7,611 nucleotides of DNA, from assembly GCA_023392475.1 (NCBI GenBank), contig JAEVZA010000480.1, positions 1 through 7,611 on the forward strand. Reading direction: 5' to 3'. Source of the stretch: Actinomycetes bacterium (GTDB lineage: Bacteria; Actinomycetota; Acidimicrobiia; Acidimicrobiales; Microtrichaceae). This document shows, piece by piece, positions 1 through 5,210 of this stretch (the stretch's first letter is position 1; each line of letters starts with the position of its first letter). Made by a program: the position numbers and the translations under genes. A model generated the notes under the pieces. That model made no database searches. It was not told the DNA's origin and saw only the letters and a program-made list of their open reading frames with translations.

Positions 1-14
1 CCCTCGTCGCGTGC

Positions 15-32
15 CGGGCCCGGCAGGGCCCG
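15..32 (-). terminator. Candidate hairpin terminator after the luciferase-like gene
   Basis: CGGGCCC at 15-21 pairs perfectly with GGGCCCG at 26-32 around a 4-nt loop, starting about 15 nt past the stop codon of the minus-strand luciferase-like gene. There is no T-run, which is usual for proposed terminators in GC-rich actinobacteria. GC-rich DNA forms such stems by chance, so its position is the main support. Nothing else is seen in bases 1-47. Confidence 0.4.
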
Positions 33-47
33 CGTCCTCCGCCGGGA

Positions 48-1097
48 TCAGGCGGCGATCTCCTTCACCTTCGACAGCAGCCGCTGCTGCCCGACCAGGT
101 CGGAGGCGATCGGCGTCACGTTGAGGATGGTCACACCGGCCTCGCGCAGCTGGGCGATGCGGTCGGTGAGGTAGGCCTCGTCGCCGCACAGCGACGTCTC
201 CTCCAGGAAGGACGCCGGGACCGCGTCGGCGGCCTCCTGCTTGCGACCGTCGAGGTAGAGGTCCTGGATCTCCTTGGCCTCGGCCTCGTAGCCGTAGCGC
301 TGGAACAGCTGGTTGTAGAAGTTGCGGTCCCGGGCGCCCATGCCGCCCACGTAGAGGGCCACCATCGCCCGTGAGAGGTTCCGGAAGCCGGCCACCTCGC
401 TCTCCGGGCCCATGGCCAGCAGCCCGCCGGCGATGACGTCGAGCGGTCCGAGCTCCGGGGAGCGCTTCGCGAGCCCGGCGTCGAGATCCGCGCCCCAGAC
501 GTCGGCGGCCCGCTCCGGGTGGTACAGGATCGGCAGCCAGCCGTCGGCGAGCTCCGCCGTCATCGCCACGTTCTTCGGGCCGAGCGACGCCACGTGGATC
601 GGGATCGACGGGCGCTGCGGGTGGGTGATCAGCTTCAGCGGCTTGCCGAGCCCGGTGCCCTCGCCGGCCGGCAGGGGCAGCTGGTACTTGCGGCCCTCGT
701 GGACGACGGGCTCCTCCCGCTTCCACACGGCCCGGCAGATGTCGATGATCTCGCGGGTCCGCTGGATCGGCGCGTCGTACGGCACGCCGTGGAAGCCCTC
801 GATGACCTGGGGCCCGGAGGCGCCCAGCCCGAGGATGCAGCGGCCGCCCGACAGGTCGTCGACCCCGGCGGCGGTCATCGCCAGCAGCGTGGGGGTCCGC
901 GTGTAGATGGGGAGGATCCCGGAGGCGATCTGGACGGAGTCGGTGGCCGCGGCCAGGTAGCCCATCAGGCTCGGCGCGTCGTAGCCGTACGCCTCCGCCA
1001 CGTACACGATGTCCAGGCCGGCCTGCTCCAGGGCCTGGACCTGGGCCACGGACTCGGCGAACCCGCCGGCGTAGCCGATCTGCATGCTGATCCTCAT
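48..1097 (-). CDS. F420-type luciferase-like (LLM) oxidoreductase, Rv3520c-like
   Basis: A 349-residue protein with the bacterial luciferase-like TIM-barrel fold, a length typical of the family. It begins MRISMQIGYAGGF. Family-typical stretches include YTRTPTLLAMTAAGVDDLSGGR at about 65-86 (here given as landmarks Y65 to R86), LGLGASGPQVIEGFHG (89-104), which is probably the cofactor phosphate-binding part, and LGPKNVAMTAELADGW (172-187). From memory this pattern is close to Rv3520c-type proteins. Such enzymes use reduced coenzyme F420 for hydride transfer; the substrate of this subgroup is not established, so F420 use here is inferred. The start is the ATG at 1095-1097. It has a strong ribosome site, GGGAGGA (1104-1110), with a 6-nt spacer inside the preceding gene, and shares ATGA with that gene's stop. 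The frame stays open far upstream (to about 2159) only because the opposite strand is GC-rich; the family N-terminus fits the ATG at 1097. Confidence 0.9.
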   Translation of the reverse strand: MRISMQIGYAGGFAESVAQVQALEQAGLDIVYVAEAYGYDAPSLMGYLAAATDSVQIASGILPIYTRTPTLLAMTAAGVDDLSGGRCILGLGASGPQVIEGFHGVPYDAPIQRTREIIDICRAVWKREEPVVHEGRKYQLPLPAGEGTGLGKPLKLITHPQRPSIPIHVASLGPKNVAMTAELADGWLPILYHPERAADVWGADLDAGLAKRSPELGPLDVIAGGLLAMGPESEVAGFRNLSRAMVALYVGGMGARDRNFYNQLFQRYGYEAEAKEIQDLYLDGRKQEAADAVPASFLEETSLCGDEAYLTDRIAQLREAGVTILNVTPIASDLVGQQRLLSKVKEIAA

Positions 1098-1312
1098 GCG
1101 GCGTCCTCCCACTCGTCGGCCGGCACCAGCTGGGAGCGGTCCAGGGAGCCGACGTCGGCCCCGTTCTCGAAGTAGACGCGGTAGCGGATCCACGCGAACC
1201 CGTTCACCAGCGTCACCTTCCCCCTCGTGCCCCGGGGTACCCCGGGCATGTCCTCGGCCGACACGACCTTCTCGTGCCGGCGGAGCCGGTCGTCCTCGCG
1301 CTGCTTGGCCAT
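1094..1312 (-). CDS. Conserved-looking 72-residue protein of unknown function
   Basis: A 72-residue acidic-tailed protein that I cannot assign to a named family. Residues 1-22 are charged and probably helical or disordered (MAKQREDDRLRRHEK). Residues 24-64 look like a compact beta domain: GVPRGTRGKV (24-33), then VNGFAWIRYRVYFENG (36-51), then LDRSQLVP (57-64). The 'G-x-x-G-x-V ... W-x-R-Y-x-V-x-F-x-N-G' pattern recalls small SH3-like or KOW-like barrels; this is inference from residue pattern only. There is no signal peptide, membrane segment or cysteine pair. The TGA stop overlaps the ATG of the luciferase-like gene by 4 nt, so the two are probably translationally coupled and the protein may work with that enzyme. 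The ATG at 1310-1312 lacks a clear Shine-Dalgarno site, so the start is less certain than the reading frame. The internal Met22 would remove most of the charged leader. Confidence 0.75.
   Translation of the reverse strand: MAKQREDDRLRRHEKVVSAEDMPGVPRGTRGKVTLVNGFAWIRYRVYFENGADVGSLDRSQLVPADEWEDAA
1104..1110 (-). promoter_or_regulatory. Ribosome binding site deciding the luciferase-like start
   Basis: GGGAGGA on the minus strand lies 6 nt before the ATG at 1097 and inside the 3' end of the 72-residue gene. With the ATGA stop-start overlap it fixes the start of the luciferase-like gene and supports coupled translation. Confidence 0.75.
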
Positions 1313-1377
1313 CGGGCGGACACCGTACCCGGCGGCACGCCCGCGCCACCCACCCGTGGACCGACGGGCGGTCGGTC
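1313..1377 (-). promoter_or_regulatory. Gap with a perfect 7-bp dyad (operator or weak terminator)
   Basis: The 63-nt gap between the RmlD-like gene and the 72-residue gene holds GACCGAC (1359-1365), a 5-nt spacer and GTCGGTC (1371-1377), a perfect inverted repeat. One arm reaches into the TGA stop of the RmlD-like gene (1376-1378). Arms of this type with a short spacer resemble TetR-family operators, but the dyad could equally act as a small attenuating hairpin between two gene pairs. No convincing -10/-35 pair was seen upstream of the 72-residue gene. Confidence 0.35.
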
Positions 1378-2218
1378 AGGCGCCGACGGGGCGCAGCGCG
1401 ACCCCGAGCGCGGACCGGCGCTCCCCCACCAGGAACGGGTCGCGGGCCCGGGGCGTCGGGAACGAGGCGGCGGAGGCCGCGACGATGCCCGACGCGTCCA
1501 GCCCGAGCGACGCGGCCAGGCGACGGCCGAGCTCCAGCCGCGACAGGTGCTCCGGGCCGGGCAGGTGCCAGGTCCCGGCGCGGTCCTCCCGGTCGAGGGC
1601 CACGAGCGCCCACAGCTCGGCCGCGAGGTCGTCGGAGCGGATCGGCTGGCGGAGCTCGTCGTGGAAGAGGCGCACCTCCTCGCCCGTCCGCAGCGCGGCG
1701 GCGAGCGCCGCGGTGGACCGGTCGGGCGGGTCCGTGGCCACGACCAGCGAGGTGCGGGTCGTGCACAGGTCGGGCACCACCGCGCGGGCCGCGACCTCCG
1801 ACGCCGCCTTCCACCGCCCGTACTCGCTGATCGGGTCGACGGGGTCGTCCTCCGCGTACGGGGGACGGTCGCCGGCGAAGACCACGTCGGTCGACTGGTG
1901 CACCACCGCGGCACCCGTGGCGGCCGCCGCGGCGGCCACCGACGCCGTCGCGTCCACGATCGCCGCCCGCCGCGACTGCGCGTACGCCGTGTGCAGCACC
2001 ACGTCGGGACGGACGGCGTCCAGGCAGCGCTTCGTGGCGTCGGCGTCCTCCAGGTCGACGCGGTGCACCCGCACCCGGGCCCGGACCTCGTCGGGGACCG
2101 GCGTCCGGTGCTCCGTGACGTGCAGATCGACCCCGGGCGGCGCCGTGCGCACGAACCACCCGGCGACGTGACCGGCGCCGCCCGTGACCAGGACGCGGTC
2201 GGGCGGCTCGCCGGTCAC
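1376..2218 (-). CDS. RmlD-like NAD(P)-dependent reductase/epimerase (extended SDR)
   Basis: A 280-residue extended short-chain dehydrogenase of the RmlD (dTDP-4-dehydrorhamnose reductase)-like/NAD-epimerase superfamily. The N-terminal Rossmann signature is VTGGAGHVAG (11-20); its last glycine is at 20, with Ala at 19, so spacing differs slightly from the classic GxxGxxG. The active-site strand HQSTDVVFAG (107-116) carries Ser109-Thr110-Asp111, and Y133-G-R-W-K137 is the catalytic YxxxK. LRQPIRSDDLA (189-199) matches the substrate-side loop of RmlD-like proteins. Length is about that of RmlD (near 290-300). It is probably soluble and reduces or epimerises a nucleotide-sugar or other carbonyl substrate; true rhamnose synthesis is not supported because no rmlABC genes are nearby. 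The GTG start lies 4 nt after the dehydrogenase stop, with GGGGTGA (2223-2229) as a tightly spaced ribosome site, so the two genes form one operon. It may simply be a co-transcribed housekeeping enzyme. Confidence 0.85.
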   Translation of the reverse strand: MTGEPPDRVLVTGGAGHVAGWFVRTAPPGVDLHVTEHRTPVPDEVRARVRVHRVDLEDADATKRCLDAVRPDVVLHTAYAQSRRAAIVDATASVAAAAAATGAAVVHQSTDVVFAGDRPPYAEDDPVDPISEYGRWKAASEVAARAVVPDLCTTRTSLVVATDPPDRSTAALAAALRTGEEVRLFHDELRQPIRSDDLAAELWALVALDREDRAGTWHLPGPEHLSRLELGRRLAASLGLDASGIVAASAASFPTPRARDPFLVGERRSALGVALRPVGA

Positions 2219-2222
2219 CGGG

Positions 2223-3386
2223 TCACCCCGCGGCCCGGCGGCTCTCCGCCCAGGTGCGACCCTCGTCCACGTCGACGTCGTGGGGCAGTCCGAGGACGCG
2301 CTCGGCGATGATGTTCCGCTGCACGTCGCCGGTGCCCCCGCCGATCGTGAGCGCCGGGGCGAACAGGTAGCCGTGGGTCCACCACGACGCCGCGGTCCCG
2401 AGCGGGCCGACGTCGCCGAGCATGGCGCCGGCGCCCGCGAGGTCCTTGGCCAGCCCCATGATCCGCTGGCCGTGCTCGTCGGCCAGCACCTTGCGGATCG
2501 AGGCCTCGGGGCCGGGCTCGCGACCCTTGATCGCCGCCGTCACCGTGCGCAGCCGGATCAGCCGGAGGATCTGCGACTCGACGTGCAGCTCGGCCGCCCG
2601 CTGGCGCAGCAGCGGGTCCTCGAGGCCGCCCTGCGCGCGGATGAGATCGAGGAGGTCGTCGGCCGTGGGGCCCATCCCCCACAGCGCCCCGCCGGACGAC
2701 AGCGACACGCGCTCGTTGGCCAGCGTCACCTTGGCGAGGCGCCAGCCGTCGCCCACCTCGCCCACGAGCAGCTCGTGGGGGATGCGCACGTCGGTCAGGA
2801 ACACCTCGTTGAACGTGTGCTCGCCGGTCATCTCGACGATCGGGCGCACCTCGATGCCGGGCGTGTCCATCGGGCACACGAAGTAGGAGATGCCCCGGTG
2901 CTTCGGCGCCTCCGGATCCGTGCGGGCGATCAGGATGCCGTACCGGGCGTGGTGGCCGAGTGAGGTCCAGATCTTCTGGCCGTCGACCACCCACTCGTCG
3001 CCGTCGCGCACCGCCCGGGTGCCGAGCGACGCGAGGTCCGAGCCGGCGCCCGGTTCGGAGAACAGCTGGCACCAGATGTCCTCGCCCGAGAGCAGGCCGA
3101 ACAGGTAGTCGTCCTGCTGCCGGCGGGTGCCGGCGGCGAGCAGCGTGGGTCCCGCCCAGCCGATCCCGATTGGGTTGGACGGGCGGGACACCTTCGCCCG
3201 GCGCAGCTCGTCGTCCACGACCAGCTGCTCGATCGGATCCGCGTCGAGCCCCCACGGCCGCGGCCAGTGCGGCGCCACGTACCCGGCCTCGGCGAGCTGC
3301 CGGCCGGTCGGCGTGGGGTTCGCCTCGAGCCAGCTCCGCACCGCCACCCGCCGGGGGTCGTCCTCGGGAGGCAGTTCGAAGTCCAT
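2223..3386 (-). CDS. Acyl-CoA dehydrogenase (FadE family)
   Basis: A 387-residue FAD-dependent acyl-CoA dehydrogenase, full length for the family. It introduces the alpha-beta double bond in acyl-CoA thioesters in the cytoplasm. Numbering from MDFELPPEDD, the FAD/substrate signature CQLFSEPGAGSDLASL is at about 106-121, WVVDGQKIWTS at 132-142 and the C-terminal GGGTGDVQRNIIAERVLGLP at about 349-368. In medium-chain enzymes the catalytic Glu sits in the C-terminal 'EGT'; here that position is Gly. A Glu in LANERVSL (Glu225) aligns by eye with the isovaleryl-CoA dehydrogenase helix-G base and is the likely replacement. I chose the ATG at 3384-3386 because homologues begin MDF-x-L-x-P-E-D; a GTG eight codons upstream (3408-3410) is possible. 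It is divergent from the acyl-CoA synthetase across a palindromic region. Some actinobacterial FadE proteins work as alpha2-beta2 pairs; no second fadE is in view. Substrate unknown. Confidence 0.93.
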   Translation of the reverse strand: MDFELPPEDDPRRVAVRSWLEANPTPTGRQLAEAGYVAPHWPRPWGLDADPIEQLVVDDELRRAKVSRPSNPIGIGWAGPTLLAAGTRRQQDDYLFGLLSGEDIWCQLFSEPGAGSDLASLGTRAVRDGDEWVVDGQKIWTSLGHHARYGILIARTDPEAPKHRGISYFVCPMDTPGIEVRPIVEMTGEHTFNEVFLTDVRIPHELLVGEVGDGWRLAKVTLANERVSLSSGGALWGMGPTADDLLDLIRAQGGLEDPLLRQRAAELHVESQILRLIRLRTVTAAIKGREPGPEASIRKVLADEHGQRIMGLAKDLAGAGAMLGDVGPLGTAASWWTHGYLFAPALTIGGGTGDVQRNIIAERVLGLPHDVDVDEGRTWAESRRAAG

Positions 3387-3401
3387 GGCGGCGGACGGTA
3401 C

Positions 3402-3441
3402 CGTCTCCACGCGCCCGCTGCGCCGGTGGCGGGTGGAGACG
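3402..3441. repeat. 14-bp inverted repeat, likely operator
   Basis: The left arm CGTCTCCACGCGCC (3402-3415) and right arm GGCGGGTGGAGACG (3428-3441) are complementary at 13 of 14 positions, with a 12-nt spacer. The outer nine pairs (CGTCTCCAC with GTGGAGACG) are perfect. The same 9-mer therefore reads toward each divergent gene. This suits a dimeric regulator site; a stem in the ligase mRNA leader is the other reading. Confidence 0.5.
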
Positions 3442-3461
3442 ACGGGCGGACACCCGAGGAC

Positions 3462-3467
3462 AGGGGG
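3462..3467 (+). promoter_or_regulatory. Ribosome binding site of the acyl-CoA synthetase
   Basis: AGGGGG with a 5-nt spacer precedes the ATG at 3473-3475. It selects this start over the long open frame that continues upstream to about 2960, which runs antisense through the dehydrogenase gene. Confidence 0.65.
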
Positions 3468-3472
3468 ACCAC

Positions 3473-5095
3473 ATGGCCGGTTGGAACTTCGCGGAGCTCT
3501 GGGAGGCGATCGCGGACAAGTTCCCCGACGCGCAGGCCCAGGTCCAGGGCGACCGGCGGAGCTCCTGGCGCGAGTTCGACACCCGCGCCGACGGACTGGC
3601 CCGGCACCTGCTGGACGGCGGCGCCGTCCACCAGGACAAGGTCGCCATGTACCTCTACAACTGCCCGGAGTACATGGAGGCCTGCTACGCGGCCTTCAAG
3701 GCCGGCCTCGTCCCGGTCAACACGAACTACCGCTACCTGGACGACGAGCTCGTCTACCTCTGGGACAACGCGGACGCCGTCGCCGTCGTCTTCCACGGCA
3801 CGTTCACCGACCGCGTCGAGGGCGTCCGCGACCGGCTCCCCGGCGTGCGGCACTGGCTCTGGGTCGACGACGGCTCCGGACCCCGCCCCGACTGGGCCGA
3901 GGACTACGAGTCCGCCGCGGCCACCACCACCGAGCGCGTCGTCCCCGCGTGGGGCCGCTCCGGCGACGACGTGGTGATGATCTACACGGGCGGCACCACC
4001 GGCATGCCCAAGGGCGTGATGTGGCGCCAGGACGACCTCATCGGCGTCACCTGCTCCACCGGCAACCCGATGCTGGCGGCGGACCCCGACGAGGTGGGCG
4101 GCGTCCCGGCGTTCATCGACTCGATCACGCAGCCCGGTCCGCCCGGGCTCCCCGCGTGCCCGCTCATGCACGGCACCGGCTGGTTCACCGCCAACATCTT
4201 CCTGACCCAGGCCGGCTCGATCGTCACGCTCGTGGACCGGTCGCTCGACTGGAACGAGGTGCTCGACACGATCGAGCGCGAGCACGTGGGTGCGCTCACC
4301 ATCGTCGGCGACGCGTTCGCCAAGCCGATGGTCCGGGCCCTCGACGCCAAGCCCGGCGGGTGGGACCTCTCGAGCCTCGTGCTCATCGCCTCCTCGGGCG
4401 TCATGTGGTCCGAGCCCGCGAAGGAGGACCTCCTCCGCCACAACCCCGGCATGCTGCTCGTGGACACGTTCTCCTCCTCCGAGGCGATCGGCATGGGCAG
4501 CTCCGTGTCGGCCGGCGGCAGCGCCGAGAAGACGGCGCACTTCGCGCTCGGCGAGGGCTGCAAGGTCTTCGCCGACGACGGCACCCCCGTCGAGGCGGGC
4601 TCGGGGGTCCGGGGCCGCGTGGCGGTCCCCGGGCGCGTCCCGATCGCCTACTACAAGGACCCGGAGAAGTCGGCCGCCACGTTCATCACCCACGACGGCG
4701 TCCGCTACTCCATGCCGGGCGACTACGCGACCGTCGAGGCCGACGGCACGATCACGCTGCTCGGCCGCGGGTCGGTGTGCATCAACACCGGCGGCGAGAA
4801 GGTCTTCCCGGAGGAGGTCGAGGAGGCGCTGAAGACGCACGGCTCCGTGGCCGACGCCGTGGTCGTGGGCGTGCCCGACGAGAAGTTCGGCGAGGCCATC
4901 ACCGCCGTCGTCGAGCCGGCAGCTGGGGCCACCCTCGACGAGGCCGCGCTGATCGCTCACGTGAAGTCCCACCTCGCCGGGTACAAGGCACCCAAGCGCG
5001 TGCTGGACATCGACACCATCGGCCGCGCGCCGAACGGCAAGGTGGACTACAAGCGCATGAAGCAGTACGCGCTGGACGCGATCGGCGCCGCCTGA
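3473..5095 (+). CDS. Acyl-CoA synthetase, FadD19-like (ANL superfamily)
   Basis: A 540-residue adenylate-forming ligase that activates a carboxylic acid to its CoA thioester via an acyl-AMP; cytosolic. The ATP-binding P-loop is YTGGTTGMPKG (171-181), followed by VMWRQDD. The A5-type motif TFSSSEAIG (332-340) keeps the conserved Glu (337) but has Ser where many family members have Tyr-Gly. The hinge region includes PGDYATVEADG (415-425), LLGRGSVCINTGGEKVFPEE (429-448) and VVVGVPDEKFGE (463-474). Lys523 in PNGKVDYK (520-527) is the expected C-terminal catalytic lysine. Length and pattern (GVMWR after the P-loop, GRGSV-x-IN-x-GGEKV-x-PEEVE) recall mycobacterial FadD19/FadD17, which activate sterol side-chain acids. 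That is from memory of the family, and the acyl substrate here is inferred. It is divergent from an acyl-CoA dehydrogenase and followed by a beta-hydroxyacyl-type dehydrogenase, so a catabolic role is more likely than lipid synthesis. Confidence 0.93.
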   Translation: MAGWNFAELWEAIADKFPDAQAQVQGDRRSSWREFDTRADGLARHLLDGGAVHQDKVAMYLYNCPEYMEACYAAFKAGLVPVNTNYRYLDDELVYLWDNADAVAVVFHGTFTDRVEGVRDRLPGVRHWLWVDDGSGPRPDWAEDYESAAATTTERVVPAWGRSGDDVVMIYTGGTTGMPKGVMWRQDDLIGVTCSTGNPMLAADPDEVGGVPAFIDSITQPGPPGLPACPLMHGTGWFTANIFLTQAGSIVTLVDRSLDWNEVLDTIEREHVGALTIVGDAFAKPMVRALDAKPGGWDLSSLVLIASSGVMWSEPAKEDLLRHNPGMLLVDTFSSSEAIGMGSSVSAGGSAEKTAHFALGEGCKVFADDGTPVEAGSGVRGRVAVPGRVPIAYYKDPEKSAATFITHDGVRYSMPGDYATVEADGTITLLGRGSVCINTGGEKVFPEEVEEALKTHGSVADAVVVGVPDEKFGEAITAVVEPAAGATLDEAALIAHVKSHLAGYKAPKRVLDIDTIGRAPNGKVDYKRMKQYALDAIGAA

Positions 5096-5210
5096 CCGGG
5101 GGCCCGGGGCGTCGGGTCGATTCGTCGGGCCCGTGGTCGCTCGGTAGCTTTCCGGCCACCAACATCCGCACCGCCCGGACCCTCCGGGCGACGTCCCCGG
5201 GAGAGCCCCC
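5096..5210 (+). promoter_or_regulatory. Leader/promoter gap before the SDR gene
   Basis: This 115-nt gap holds a possible 7-bp stem GGGCCCG (5100-5106) with CGGGCCC (5126-5132), just after the ligase stop. A weak -10-like TAGCTT is at 5145-5150, and a 7-bp perfect hairpin GCCCGGA/TCCGGGC (5173-5189, 3-nt loop) lies about 20 nt before the next start. GGGAGAG (5199-5205) is the ribosome site for the SDR gene, with a 5-nt spacer. The first stem could end the ligase transcript and TAGCTT could start a new one; read-through is equally possible. No T-run or clear -35 is visible. Confidence 0.4.

Larger units (their letters stand above)
3387..3472. promoter_or_regulatory. Divergent control region between dehydrogenase and ligase genes
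   Basis: These 86 nt must drive both the minus-strand dehydrogenase operon and the plus-strand acyl-CoA synthetase. They contain a perfect 12-bp palindrome GACGGTACCGTC (3394-3405) and an overlapping longer inverted repeat (3402-3441). The palindrome centre gives the TANNNT-like word TACCGT on both strands (3399-3404 plus; 3395-3400 minus), so it could be a pair of overlapping -10 elements. On the minus strand that would start transcription almost at the ATG (near-leaderless); matching -35 elements are not convincing. No KstR-type AAC..GTT box is present. Confidence 0.55.

Noticed and set aside
13..24. 12-bp perfect palindrome GCCGGGCCCGGC as a separate operator
   Set aside because: It overlaps the better-formed stem at 15-32, consists only of G and C, and lies downstream of a gene end, so chance or the terminator stem explains it.
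1098..2159. Upstream extension of the luciferase-like frame to 2159
   Set aside because: The extension is Arg/Gly/Pro-rich shadow sequence through the small gene and the RmlD-like gene. The ATG at 1097 has the ribosome site and matches the family N-terminus.
2960..3472. Upstream extension of the acyl-CoA synthetase frame
   Set aside because: It lies antisense to the dehydrogenase gene and crosses the divergent control region. The ATG at 3473 has a ribosome site and a family-like N-terminus.
3387..3472. KstR-type sterol regulator box
   Set aside because: I looked for an AAC..GTT core because of the sterol-like gene set and found none in the divergent region, so regulation by KstR here is not supported.
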